A stretch of 64,000 bases of DNA from JBHEBG01 sp046557915. Its GTDB lineage: Bacteria > Bacteroidota > Bacteroidia > Flavobacteriales > Flavobacteriaceae. The translations under genes were made by a program, and so were the position numbers. The stretch spans positions 62,001-126,000 of the forward strand of contig NZ_JBHEBG010000002.1 of the NCBI RefSeq assembly GCF_046557915.1. The letters run 5' to 3'. The notes below the pieces were generated by a model. The model was not told the origin of the DNA and ran no database searches. It saw only the letters and a list, made by a program, of their open reading frames with translations. Shown one piece after another: positions 25,624 through 34,789 of this stretch; position 1 is the first letter of the stretch; each line of letters starts with the position of its first letter.

Positions 25624-26186
25624 TATCCGCTTTTTATTTGTTGCAAAACAAAGGTAACCCGTTCCTTAACACTTCCCTTGGGGACTATAAGTGGGCTATA
25701 CCCAAACCTAAGGTAGGTACTTACCAAACAATCGTGAATGAGAATGGCCTCTTCATAGCTCTCAAAACGCTCGTTGTCCGATACGTAAATTTCTTCCCAA
25801 GGGGGTAATAAGAATACCTTGTCATAGGTATGTTCTTCACAGACCGTTACAAAGTTTTTTTCGTAAGACTGATCAAAAAAATCCATATATGCCAACACAT
25901 CCGGAAGACCTCTGTCGTAAAAAACAAAAGGTTCTTTTACTTCGGTGGCTTTAAGAAAGTGATCTCTTCTACCATCCAAAATTCTTTGATTAAAGCGTAA
26001 CGGATCACTGACACTTGCAATGGGGTTAGATGCAAAACTACTTGTATCTCCTTCCTCTTTGGCCTTAAGGGTCATACTTCGGATAATCTCATGAAAGCAA
26101 AAAAAACCCGAGGCCTCCAGGGCTAAGATCACTGAGGTTTTTCCGGTTCCGGGGCCACCGGAGACTACAATTCTTTCCTGATTCAA
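25623..26186 (-). CDS. P-loop ATP-binding protein (AAA_28-like)
   Basis: 187 residues from a TTG at 26186 (LNQERIVVSGGP); another TTG at 26210 is possible, and no ATG precedes the P-loop. Walker A is GGPGTGKTS, close to the N-terminus, followed by a HEIIRSM strand and the YDRGLPD segment typical of AAA_28 nucleoside-kinase-like ATPases. Length is normal for the group. Function unknown. First gene of the ATPase-recQ-fmt run. Confidence 0.85.
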   Translation of the reverse strand: MNQERIVVSGGPGTGKTSVILALEASGFFCFHEIIRSMTLKAKEEGDTSSFASNPIASVSDPLRFNQRILDGRRDHFLKATEVKEPFVFYDRGLPDVLAYMDFFDQSYEKNFVTVCEEHTYDKVFLLPPWEEIYVSDNERFESYEEAILIHDCLVSTYLRFGYSPLIVPKGSVKERVTFVLQQIKSG

Positions 26187-26351
26187 TATATAAAGTGCTT
26201 GTACGTACAAAAGTAAGGAAACCTGTACTATATACTACAAAATGTAAGAATATGGTTTGGGCCTATGACCTAAATCGTCAATATTTTGTTAATTAAGACC
26301 CTCGGATTGGATCAAACATCCATTTTGGGAAAAAAATTAAAGTGCTTATTC

Positions 26352-26359
26352 TATATTTG
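26352..26359 (+). promoter_or_regulatory. -7 box upstream of the DUF493 gene
   Basis: TATATTTG, matching TAnnTTTG, 14 nt before the ATG. A TTTTG lies 24 nt further up (26323-26327), slightly too far for the best spacing. Confidence 0.35.
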
Positions 26360-26373
26360 TAAAAAAGGACTAT

Positions 26374-26661
26374 ATGGATACCGAAAAATCCGAAGAATTT
26401 TATACCAGACTTAGGGCGCAGTTAGATCAAAACAACAGCTGGCCATCGGACTACCTCTATAAATTTATAGTGCCCACTGAGGCAGAGAAAATAGATCAGA
26501 TTACCAAGATCTTTGATAATACCGGAGCGGTAATCGAATCTAAAAAGTCAAAAAAGGGGAAATATACAAGTATTTCTGTCGTTGTAAACCTTAACGGTCC
26601 CGATGCCGTTATCAAAAAATACAAGGAAGTAGGAGAGGTTAAAGGGGTAATATCACTATAA
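26374..26661 (+). CDS. DUF493 family protein (YbeD-like)
   Basis: 95 residues with the small ferredoxin-like (ACT-like) layout of DUF493/YbeD: WPSDYLYKFIVPTEAEK (about 24-40), a central SKKSKKGKYTSISVVV strand pair and a final helix-strand. Cytosolic; proposed regulatory function in relatives, not established. Confidence 0.9.
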   Translation: MDTEKSEEFYTRLRAQLDQNNSWPSDYLYKFIVPTEAEKIDQITKIFDNTGAVIESKKSKKGKYTSISVVVNLNGPDAVIKKYKEVGEVKGVISL

Positions 26662-26747
26662 AATAGTATTTCTACCATAATTTTGCTATTTTGCAGCCTT
26701 TATAAGAATACTTCCTTAGCAATAATTTTAAGCATAAATTTTTCAAT

Positions 26748-27401
26748 TTGAATCTAGTAGAAAACTTAGAATATAATACTGAGCGCTCAAAGCTGATTAT
26801 TCCGGAATACGGGCGCCATTTTCAGAAAATGGTAGACCATGCCGTATCCATTGCCGATCGTGAAGAACGCAATAGGGTGGCAAAGTCCATTATAAGTGTA
26901 ATGGGAAACCTTCAGCCACATCTTCGGGATGTGCCAGATTTTCAGCATAAACTGTGGGATCAGTTGTTCATTATGTCCGATTTTAAATTGGATGTAGAAT
27001 CACCTTTTCCAATTACCAGTAAAGAAGTGCTTCAACAGAGGCCAGAACCATTGGGGTATCCACAGAATTTTCCTAAATATCGTTTTTATGGTAATAACAT
27101 AAAACGTATGATTGATGTGGCCATAGGTTGGGAAAAAGGAGACATGAGGGCCGGTTTGGAATATGCCATTGCCAACCATATGAAGAAGTGTTATCTTAAT
27201 TGGAACAAGGATACTGTAGAGGACTCGGCAATTTTTAAGCACCTTTATGAGCTAAGCGAAGGTAAAATAGATTTGGCTTCAGGAGGTGAAAACCTTACAG
27301 ATAGTGGACAATTTCTAAAAAACAGACCTACCAAGTCCAACCGCAACAATACCAACAAAAAGAACCAAAGAAACAATAACCGCGGTAAAAAGCGGTACTA
27401 A
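26748..27401 (+). CDS. DUF4290 domain-containing protein
   Basis: 217 residues from a TTG start (NLVENLEYNTERSKLIIPEYGRH is cut here to the key parts NLVENLEYN and IPEYGRH), which is the standard beginning of this Bacteroidota-specific family. The domain fills residues 1-175; the tail is a low-complexity basic and Asn-rich region (KSNRNNTNKKNQRNNNRGKK) that could bind nucleic acid. The murA gene follows 15 nt later, an arrangement that suggests one operon. Confidence 0.9.
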   Translation: MNLVENLEYNTERSKLIIPEYGRHFQKMVDHAVSIADREERNRVAKSIISVMGNLQPHLRDVPDFQHKLWDQLFIMSDFKLDVESPFPITSKEVLQQRPEPLGYPQNFPKYRFYGNNIKRMIDVAIGWEKGDMRAGLEYAIANHMKKCYLNWNKDTVEDSAIFKHLYELSEGKIDLASGGENLTDSGQFLKNRPTKSNRNNTNKKNQRNNNRGKKRY

Positions 27402-27416
27402 TTTTTGCTACCTTAA

Positions 27417-28724
27417 ATGGGAACATTTAAAATTGATGGCGGCCATAAACTCCATGGTGAAATTACCCCTCAGGGTGCCAAAAACGAAGCCTTACAAATA
27501 CTTTGCTCAGTGTTACTAACTGCTGAAAAAGTAACCATAAACAACATTCCGGACATCGTTGATGTAAACAAGCTTATTTCACTATTGGAGGACCTCGGGG
27601 TCAAAATCCAAAAAAAAGGGCCCGGTAGCTATACGTTTAAGGCAGATGATGTTAACCTAGACTATTTACAGTCTGCCCAATTTAAAGAAGACGGCCGCGG
27701 GCTTAGAGGCTCTATTATGCTTGTAGGTCCTTTGTTGGCACGCTTTGGCAAGGGATACATACCAAAGCCCGGGGGCGATAAAATTGGTAGACGTAGACTA
27801 GACACGCATTTTGAAGGCTTTATAAATCTAGGTGCCAAATTTAGATACAATAAAGAAGAACACTTTTATGGTGTGGAGGCCAAAAAGCTTACAGGTACCT
27901 ATATGTTGCTCGACGAGGCTTCGGTAACCGGAACGGCAAATATTGTTATGGCTGCTGTTTTGGCCGAAGGCAAGACCACCATTTATAACGCAGCTTGCGA
28001 ACCCTACCTACAGCAATTATGTAAAATGCTTAATAGGATGGGTGCAAAAATTACCGGCATCGGATCTAACATGCTCCATATTGAGGGAGTAGAGGAGCTA
28101 AATGGTACGGAGCATACCATGCTACCCGATATGATTGAAATAGGCAGTTGGATAGGGCTTGCAGCCATGACCAAAAGCGAGCTTAAGATTAAAAATGTAA
28201 GTTGGGACGATCTTGGCCAAATTCCCAGCGTATTCAGAAAACTTGGGATTACTGTGGAACGTATAGGCGACGATATCTTTGTTCCGGCGCACAACGATGG
28301 TTATAAGATCCAGAATTTTATAGATGGTTCCATATTAACGATAGCAGATGCTCCATGGCCAGGACTTACTCCAGATTTATTGAGTATTATTCTTGTGGTT
28401 GCCACACAGGCCAAGGGCGAGGTGTTGGTACATCAGAAAATGTTCGAAAGTCGCTTATTCTTTGTAGATAAACTCATTGATATGGGCGCCAAAATTATTT
28501 TGTGCGACCCCCATAGGGCTACTGTTATGGGGCACGATTTCAAATCTACCCTAAAGGCAACAACCATGGTTTCTCCCGACATTAGAGCAGGTGTATCCCT
28601 GCTAATTGCCGCGCTATCCGCAAAAGGTACCTCTACAATTCACAACATAGAGCAAATAGATCGTGGTTATGAACATATCGATACTAGATTGCGTGCTATT
28701 GGTGCTAAGATCGTAAGGGTATAG
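27417..28724 (+). CDS. murA: UDP-N-acetylglucosamine 1-carboxyvinyltransferase
   Basis: 435 residues. First committed step of peptidoglycan synthesis: transfers enolpyruvate from PEP to UDP-GlcNAc in the cytosol. K22 in GAKNEAL is the conserved lysine. The active-site loop reads KPGGDKIGRRRLDTH with D121 where E. coli has C115. In other bacteria a Cys-to-Asp change at this place keeps activity and gives resistance to fosfomycin. Length is normal for the family. Confidence 0.97.
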   Translation: MGTFKIDGGHKLHGEITPQGAKNEALQILCSVLLTAEKVTINNIPDIVDVNKLISLLEDLGVKIQKKGPGSYTFKADDVNLDYLQSAQFKEDGRGLRGSIMLVGPLLARFGKGYIPKPGGDKIGRRRLDTHFEGFINLGAKFRYNKEEHFYGVEAKKLTGTYMLLDEASVTGTANIVMAAVLAEGKTTIYNAACEPYLQQLCKMLNRMGAKITGIGSNMLHIEGVEELNGTEHTMLPDMIEIGSWIGLAAMTKSELKIKNVSWDDLGQIPSVFRKLGITVERIGDDIFVPAHNDGYKIQNFIDGSILTIADAPWPGLTPDLLSIILVVATQAKGEVLVHQKMFESRLFFVDKLIDMGAKIILCDPHRATVMGHDFKSTLKATTMVSPDIRAGVSLLIAALSAKGTSTIHNIEQIDRGYEHIDTRLRAIGAKIVRV

Positions 28725-28909
28725 AGACCAAATATTCGTAACATTTACTTCACAAGCACCCTATTGCAAATAGGATTACAATAGCTTATTTTTAAGTAAT
28801 GGGAGTTACCTTCAAGATTTAAAAAGGGAATCCACGGTTTCAGAGGTGCAGAACCACGGTTGAAATGGTTGTTAGACTTTTCCCCATGGCACTTTTTAAA
28901 ATTTTAATT

Positions 28910-29233
28910 ATGGCAGATAGCAGATGGGATGGTTTAACACTTATCAATAATGTGTCCGATCCAAAAAAGCGATTTGAGATGCATATAGAGGACAAAGTGG
29001 CTTTTGTGGAGTACATCATTTCCAAACAGCAAATTATTTACCTAACCCATACCGAAGTACCCCAGGGTCTTGAAGGAAAGGGGGTAGGGGGTGCCATGGT
29101 TTCTAAAGTGTTGGATTTTATTGTGCAATCTAAATTAAAGATGGCTCCCTTGTGTCCTTTTGTTGCCGCCTATTTAAAAAGACATCCAACAAGGGCAACC
29201 GGCATCCTGGCACCGGGTTATTCCATTGCTTAG
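28910..29233 (+). CDS. Small GNAT-fold N-acetyltransferase (Gcn5-2 type)
   Basis: 107 residues from the ATG at 28910. It matches the short acetyltransferase group with one acetyl-CoA site: YIISKQQIIYLTHTEVP, then LEGKGVGGAMVSKVLDF (the Q/RxxGxG/A loop), then CPFVAAYLKRHP at the end. The last motif is diagnostic for the YidJ/NATD1-like group. Substrate unknown. Confidence 0.85.
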   Translation: MADSRWDGLTLINNVSDPKKRFEMHIEDKVAFVEYIISKQQIIYLTHTEVPQGLEGKGVGGAMVSKVLDFIVQSKLKMAPLCPFVAAYLKRHPTRATGILAPGYSIA

Positions 29234-29261
29234 TACTAAAAACTTAAACAACAGCACATTC

Positions 29262-30260
29262 TTATTTTTCAACCAAAGTACCGTCGGGGAATTTGGCAAA
29301 ACGTCCCTTGTTCCTAGGGTGAACGTTATCGCTATGTTGCCAAGGCCAACCACCAAATTGTGTGAGCCTATATTCGTCCATAGCCTGTTGTATCTCCACA
29401 TCAGTGTTCATTACAAAAGGCCCATATTTGGCTACGGGTTCATTGATGGGCTTTCCTTGTAGCAATAAAAAATGCGACTTCTTGTTACCGTTTTCCAAGG
29501 TGGTTTCTTGCAAGGAACCAAGTTCCACCCCCTGATTTGGAATTACCTTTTGGCCAGCGATGGTAACCTGATCGCCTTCGTAATAATACAAGGTTCTGTT
29601 GACATCGGTTTTGGCCGGCGGTAGGGTAAATTTTTCATCAGCATTTAGATGTATGTTCCAAATGGCTACTTCGTTCTCCGAATCGGCCGCCCAGGAGTTG
29701 GGTGCGGGTTTAGGTGCATCTGTTCCCAAAAAAGTACCGGCAATTACCTTCACTTTGGCAGTTGCTGTTTCCACGATGGGTATGGTTTCATGCCATAACA
29801 TCGCAAAATGCGGGTCTACGAACTTTCCTGCTTTGGGAAGGTTTAACCAAATCTGAAAAAGCTCTAGCGGATTTTCCTCTTCAGTTTTCAACAAAGGGAA
29901 CATCTCTGAATGTTGTACCCCACTACCTGCTGTCATCCACTGTACATCGCCTTCGCCAAATCTACCGGCCGCGCCCAGAGAGTCAGAATGATCACAATAT
30001 CCTTTGTTTACTATAGTGATGGTCTCAAAACCTCTGTGCGGGTGAGCAGGAAAACCCGGTACCGTATGGCCATGATACATTCGCCAGCCGTCTTTAATAG
30101 TAAAATCGTTCCCTAAATTCCTTCCTTCTAAAGAATCGGCAGGCCCCATGTCTTCATTGCCTTTTGGGTAATGATCCAAATGATACACGGAAAACAGAAA
30201 TGGGTCTTGGGTTTGCCAAGGAAATCCAAGAGTAAAAATATTTTTTATGGAATCTTTCAT
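29262..30260 (-). CDS. Pirin family protein
   Basis: 332 residues of the bicupin pirin family. The metal ligands of the N-terminal cupin are in PGFPAHPHRGFETIT (about 69-83) and in GSGVQHSEMFP (about 111-121). Bacterial pirins are iron-binding; some act as quercetinases or as regulators of metabolic enzymes. A C-terminal extension (about 285-332, WPWQHSDNVHPRNKGRF) is longer than in minimal pirins. Confidence 0.9.
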   Translation of the reverse strand: MKDSIKNIFTLGFPWQTQDPFLFSVYHLDHYPKGNEDMGPADSLEGRNLGNDFTIKDGWRMYHGHTVPGFPAHPHRGFETITIVNKGYCDHSDSLGAAGRFGEGDVQWMTAGSGVQHSEMFPLLKTEEENPLELFQIWLNLPKAGKFVDPHFAMLWHETIPIVETATAKVKVIAGTFLGTDAPKPAPNSWAADSENEVAIWNIHLNADEKFTLPPAKTDVNRTLYYYEGDQVTIAGQKVIPNQGVELGSLQETTLENGNKKSHFLLLQGKPINEPVAKYGPFVMNTDVEIQQAMDEYRLTQFGGWPWQHSDNVHPRNKGRFAKFPDGTLVEK

Positions 30261-30311
30261 AACTTAAATGTTGGTACTTATTAAACTTTTAGAAATTGAT
30301 TTACTCCAAGT

Positions 30312-30755
30312 TCAATGCCCGGCTGTATTTATTTCTATCCAATATTGGTCCGGATCTTGGATATATATTTGACGTACACCGTCCGCTCTGTTGGTTACAG
30401 AACTTGCTTTTCCGGGCCAATCCCAATAGGCAATATTGTTTGCAGTTAAGTGCGCTATAAATCCATCTAAATCTTGGGTCGCCAAACATAGGTGTATAGA
30501 TTTATCTTTCTTAAAGACAATACTATCTTTGCGTATAAGGTGAATTTGGGAATTACCATGCACGGAAAACCATCTAAAACCTGGTTTTTTTTCGGGATGA
30601 GGTATTTCCGTAAGTTTTAAAATATCTCCGTAGAACGATGCACTTTTTTCCAAATCAGTTACCACCACACTTAAATGGTCGAACTGAAAGTCGAAAGACT
30701 GTGCTTTTACAAAGGAGCAGGAAATAAGTAGTATACTAAAAAAGATGTTTTTCAT
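30312..30755 (-). CDS. Exported VOC (glyoxalase-fold) protein
   Basis: 147 residues with a signal peptide (about 1-18, ending VKAQ) followed by one vicinal oxygen chelate domain: FDHLSVVVTDLEKSASFY with its first metal histidine (about 26), then IHLI and IHLCLAT, and the closing DPDQYWIEI with the final Glu. Export to the periplasm is uncommon for this mostly cytosolic fold. Reaction unknown. Confidence 0.82.
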   Translation of the reverse strand: MKNIFFSILLISCSFVKAQSFDFQFDHLSVVVTDLEKSASFYGDILKLTEIPHPEKKPGFRWFSVHGNSQIHLIRKDSIVFKKDKSIHLCLATQDLDGFIAHLTANNIAYWDWPGKASSVTNRADGVRQIYIQDPDQYWIEINTAGH

Positions 30756-31068
30756 TTTTTAATCGTTTTTCACATTAATTTTTTGAGGTTGTACTATTTT
30801 TTCTTTCGTTAACCGCTTTACGGGGTTCGCTTTAACAACACCTAAAGATAGGGCGCATATTCCTAATTGCAAACAGTGTTTTTACGGTAGGTGCCCACGT
30901 TGTTGGTTCACACCCTTATTTAAACAGTGGGTTATTACAATCTTAGTAATTACGGGCATAATAGGCTCAATAAAACCTTATCACCGCTAACATTTGGCAA
31001 GGAGTTTTGGTCATTTCCAACACAATTTCCTTAGGGTTGTTAATCAATAATTTGAAAATAGCGTCATT
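30756..31068 (-). other. Non-coding spacer with cassette-like character
   Basis: 313 nt without a credible ORF. On the minus strand it has GTTAGCGGTGATAAGG near the start and CCAACAACGTGGGCACC further on, followed by a GGGTTCGC/GCGAACCC-type GC-rich part. The composition and short inverted segments recall the spacers of the accessory block at 0.6-7.7 kb. No terminator or promoter is clear. Confidence 0.4.
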
Positions 31069-31662
31069 TTAATATTGTAAGGATGTAAAAGAAGAAATGA
31101 TAAAGTCGTGATCCTCTTTTAGTGCGATCTTTTGGTCTTGTGCCGTCCATATCATTATCATATATAAATCTTCCTTGTCTTCTATAAAGGCCAAAGTGTA
31201 GGCAATAGCATGGCTGGCTTCGCCTACTAGACCATCTATTGATATAATTTCGGCATTCAAACCATTAACTATGGCCGGTTTGGGTTTAGATAGATCGTGG
31301 ACCTTCATATTTTGCTTCAACGACTTAATTTGCACCCGTCTGTAATTCTGTAAGACCGATTTGTTGTTATGCCATTGGTTCGTTTCCTTAAATAGAGCGC
31401 TAAGGGCGGGCTTGGACTCACTTAGTACTACCAAAAATTGCTGCTTGTCAATGTTTTGATATTGTAGTGAGGCATCTTTGTTTAAGTTTTTGGTTTCCTT
31501 CATGTACTTGGGCAACGAAATACTGTATGTATTATTGACTGTTATTGTGCGCCACTCCATGCCAGGCTTTTGGGGTGTAGTTTTATTTTTTTGTTTGTTA
31601 GAACAAGAAAGGAATACCAGAATAAAACAGGTTATGGATAGGATTGCAAGTAAATGTTTCAT
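31069..31662 (-). CDS. Lipoprotein of unknown function
   Basis: 197 residues with a lipoprotein signal: a hydrophobic stretch and the lipobox LVFLSC with Cys20. The mature part (ISLPKYMKETKNLN, later GLNAEIISIDG and AYTLAFIEDKEDLYMIMIW) resembles the PsbP/DUF-type single-domain proteins that bind in the envelope, but no family is assigned with confidence. Confidence 0.7.
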   Translation of the reverse strand: MKHLLAILSITCFILVFLSCSNKQKNKTTPQKPGMEWRTITVNNTYSISLPKYMKETKNLNKDASLQYQNIDKQQFLVVLSESKPALSALFKETNQWHNNKSVLQNYRRVQIKSLKQNMKVHDLSKPKPAIVNGLNAEIISIDGLVGEASHAIAYTLAFIEDKEDLYMIMIWTAQDQKIALKEDHDFIISSFTSLQY

Positions 31663-31727
31663 AGTTTTTTTACAGGGGATGTTTCCTTATCGGCTGCTGC
31701 CGTTTCTTTTAAATCACTGCAAAATTT

Positions 31728-32303
31728 TTACAATGTTTTGATAACCTTACAAGGGTTGCCAAAGGCCAACACGTTGGCCGGCATGTCTTTGGTAACCACT
31801 GATCCGGCACCAATAGTGGTATTGTCGCCTATGTTAACACCCGGCATAATAACCGTGTTACCGCCGATCCAAACATTATCCCCAATAGTCACCGGCTTGG
31901 TAAAAGTGATATAACTCCCCGTATTGCCACCAGTTTTAGCACTTCGTTCCGATGCCTTTAAAGGGTGGCCCGCCGTGTAGATTTGCACAAATGGTGCGAT
32001 AAGCCCGTTTTTTCCAATGGTGATTTTATTGTTGTCCAAGAAAATACAGTTGGTATTTATAAAAGTATGTGCACCAATGGAAACATTTTCCCCGTAATCA
32101 CAAAAAAAAGGTGCGTTCACCCAGACACTTTCCCCTTTATATCCCAGCAAATGGGTTAATATCTCTTGGGCCTCCTCACCATCCATAGCCTCTAACTGAT
32201 TATATCGCTGTAATAGTTTTCTTGCCTTAGTATACATGCTCAACAATTCTGGATCTCTAGAATTGTAGTTGAAGCCACCAAGCATTTTCTCCTTTTCCGT
32301 CAT
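31728..32303 (-). CDS. Maltose O-acetyltransferase-type sugar acetyltransferase
   Basis: 191 residues. The N-terminal Mac domain (MLGGFNYNSRDPEL) precedes a left-handed beta-helix of hexapeptide repeats: VSIGAHTFINTNC, VTIGDNVWIGGN and VNIGDNTTIGAGSVV. Catalytic His in TAGHPL. Transfers acetyl from acetyl-CoA to a sugar 6-OH in the cytosol. The gene starts 6 nt after the stop of the beta-propeller gene upstream. Confidence 0.93.
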   Translation of the reverse strand: MTEKEKMLGGFNYNSRDPELLSMYTKARKLLQRYNQLEAMDGEEAQEILTHLLGYKGESVWVNAPFFCDYGENVSIGAHTFINTNCIFLDNNKITIGKNGLIAPFVQIYTAGHPLKASERSAKTGGNTGSYITFTKPVTIGDNVWIGGNTVIMPGVNIGDNTTIGAGSVVTKDMPANVLAFGNPCKVIKTL

Positions 32304-32309
32304 CTTTGG

Positions 32310-33248
32310 CTATTGATCTATTTTTAACTTTAATATATACGTATTGGTCAAATTGTTTTCATCCACAAGGGTATAGTTATCTTGGTTTAAGTTCAGTAAT
32401 TGACTATTAGCCAAAATGTATAGATATCCATCACTTATGGCGAACGTGGTAGGAAGGTTCATTTTTGGATGGTTTACCAGCAGGGGAACAATACCTTTAA
32501 TTTCTGAATGCGCTTCGTTAAGAGCTATTCTATATATTCCGTGAGTTTCCTTGCTCCCTGCATTTTTAATGGCATACAACGAGCCGTTATGGTACTTTAG
32601 CCCATCAATTCCCCGGGTCTCTTCACTTTTTACATTTAGAACTTTTTTTGTTTTTAGATCTATGATTCTTAATCCTGTAGTCCATGAATCTACAAAAAGG
32701 GTATTACCATCATCAGAAATGGCAATACCGTTGGGATACTTGATCTGCTCATCTTCTAGAAACGGTTCAATGTTTCCTTCCGGGTATTGCAATTTATAGA
32801 TTAGGTGTTGCTCCGTATCGGTAATGTAAATGTCATTGGTAGGACCAATCGCCAAATCGTTCATCAATTGGTTGTCCAAAGGTTTTGGCAAATATTTATT
32901 TACCAATGCGCCGTTGTCCAAATTAAGGACCAATAAAATGGAGCTCCAGAGGCTATCTTTTTTTTGAGCCCCTAAGGCGAACAGTTTATTGTCCTTTATA
33001 GTAATACCAATACCCCCTTTATAACCGTACTGGATAGAATCTATAAAGTCTTTGCTATTGCCCGAGACTAGATCGGTTTCAATGATTTTTTTCCGATAAA
33101 TGCTGCTAAGATAGATTTTATTGGTAAGGGAATCCACGGCAATTCCTTCGGGAATCAGGGCCTTATCATAATCAATGGTTATGAGTTTGGTTTGTGCATG
33201 GCAACCACAGAAAAGAAAGCATACGAAGACAAAAGCCAGTTTTTTCAT
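32310..33248 (-). CDS. Exported SMP-30/NHL-type beta-propeller protein
   Basis: 312 residues from the ATG at 33248 (MKKLAFVFVCFLFCGC); the signal is either an ordinary one or a weak lipobox at FCGC. The body has propeller-like repeats, such as GIAVDSLTNKIYLS, LAIGPTNDIYITDTEQ and GIAISDDGNTLFVDSW, as in gluconolactonase/SMP-30 and NHL proteins. Catalysis is uncertain because no full metal set can be traced. Confidence 0.75.
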   Translation of the reverse strand: MKKLAFVFVCFLFCGCHAQTKLITIDYDKALIPEGIAVDSLTNKIYLSSIYRKKIIETDLVSGNSKDFIDSIQYGYKGGIGITIKDNKLFALGAQKKDSLWSSILLVLNLDNGALVNKYLPKPLDNQLMNDLAIGPTNDIYITDTEQHLIYKLQYPEGNIEPFLEDEQIKYPNGIAISDDGNTLFVDSWTTGLRIIDLKTKKVLNVKSEETRGIDGLKYHNGSLYAIKNAGSKETHGIYRIALNEAHSEIKGIVPLLVNHPKMNLPTTFAISDGYLYILANSQLLNLNQDNYTLVDENNLTNTYILKLKIDQ

Positions 33249-33301
33249 AAGCTTTTCAAATGCGTAAGGTTGCATAAATTACTGAGGTTGCTGCAGTACT
33301 A

Positions 33302-34732
33302 TTAGTTTGTTCCAATAGGCGGTGGACCTTCTGGTACAATGGCTTCATAGACCTCGCTACCTTTACGTTCTTTGTATTCCGTCTTTACTTTTTCTACCAA
33401 TTTTGGGTTCTCAAAAAGATCAACCATGGTCATTCCCATGGCTTTGGCGGCATATGACATTCCTTTATGCCCTATACTCATTCCGCCACAGGCCACAACT
33501 GCCCAAGAGTGCCATGGAGTATCTTTTGGTGCGGTAGTTACCCCTAGATTAATATTTGCCACGTTCCAACTTACATCACCCACATCTGTTGAACCACCCC
33601 CGGGGTGTTCCTTGGTCTCTTCCAATGGATTAATGGAGGCGTCCATGCCTACTTGCGGTTTTCCGGTAATTTCCTGAATCTTTTTTCCAAAGGCAATTTC
33701 TTCTGCGGTATAGGATATATCTCCCAGTAACTCCAAATTTTGTTGCATTATCTCACCGCCAGCACGGTTCACCAATACCTCATAGATACCGGATATTAAG
33801 GAAATCTTATAATCTACATTGGCCATTATAGCAGCGCCTTCTGCCATTTTTTGAACACGTTCATACACTGGCATCATTCCGCTTCTTTTGGTATCGCGGA
33901 CACGTACCCATAGTTTGGAATAATCGGGGACTACATTAACTACTTGTCCGCCATCTTGTATATGATAATGTATTCGCACGGTGGGTTTAATGTGCTCCCT
34001 ATAGTAATTGATCCCTGTGGTATACAGTTCCAAGGCATCAGAGGCACTTCTGCCATTCCACGGATCTGCTGATGCATGCGCGGCTTGCCCAAAAAACTCC
34101 ACTTTAAAATCTACAAGAGCCAAAGAACTTTGTACGTCGGCTTTGGTTGCAGCACTTGGGTGCCAGCTAAGGTTTACATCTACCCCGTCCCAAAGGCCTT
34201 CGCGTACCATCCATATTTTTCCAAAGAATTTTTCTTCTGAAGGCGTTCCAAAAAATTTGACCGTACCTTTTAGTTTGCCCTGTGCTATTAGTTCTTTTAC
34301 GGCTATGGCCGCACCTAAACTACCTGCACCAAAAAGATTATGCCCACATCCATGACCTGCTGCCCCATCTTGCAGTGGTTCTTTTGTGGGAACGGCTTTC
34401 TGTGAGATACCCGGAAGGGCATCAAACTCTCCCAAAACACTGATTACCGGAGCACCCGAGCCATAGGTAGCAACAAAAGCAGTAGGCATACCAGCAACAC
34501 CTCGCTGTACGTTAAAACCGTTCTTTTCGGCATAATTTGCAAGAATTTCGGCCGATTTATGTTCTTCAAAGGCCGTTTCTGCCAAAGCCCAGATAGAATC
34601 ACTTATTTTTATTAGAGCCGCTTCGTGTTTTTCCACGGAGGCTAAAATGGCCTTTTTGTTATTATTCATTTTTTGTGCCGATACCAGCGTGGTAAACATC
34701 AGCAGCAATACCAGAGTCATTCTTTTTTTCAT
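33302..34732 (-). CDS. Exported M20 family amidohydrolase (AbgB-like)
   Basis: 476 residues with a signal peptide (about 1-19). A zinc-dependent M20 peptidase: GHGCGHNLFGAGSLGAA (about 128-144) gives metal ligands, the E-E pair is in TPSEEKFFGK, and HASADPWNGRSA marks the lid domain. Close relatives hydrolyse p-aminobenzoyl-glutamate or other amides; the substrate here is open. The gene lies 25 nt before the propeller gene, likely in one transcript. Confidence 0.9.
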   Translation of the reverse strand: MKKRMTLVLLLMFTTLVSAQKMNNNKKAILASVEKHEAALIKISDSIWALAETAFEEHKSAEILANYAEKNGFNVQRGVAGMPTAFVATYGSGAPVISVLGEFDALPGISQKAVPTKEPLQDGAAGHGCGHNLFGAGSLGAAIAVKELIAQGKLKGTVKFFGTPSEEKFFGKIWMVREGLWDGVDVNLSWHPSAATKADVQSSLALVDFKVEFFGQAAHASADPWNGRSASDALELYTTGINYYREHIKPTVRIHYHIQDGGQVVNVVPDYSKLWVRVRDTKRSGMMPVYERVQKMAEGAAIMANVDYKISLISGIYEVLVNRAGGEIMQQNLELLGDISYTAEEIAFGKKIQEITGKPQVGMDASINPLEETKEHPGGGSTDVGDVSWNVANINLGVTTAPKDTPWHSWAVVACGGMSIGHKGMSYAAKAMGMTMVDLFENPKLVEKVKTEYKERKGSEVYEAIVPEGPPPIGTN

Positions 34733-34789
34733 CTCGATCGAATTAGCTATTATAAGGATTTACAATGTTCTAAATATACAAAAAAGAGA

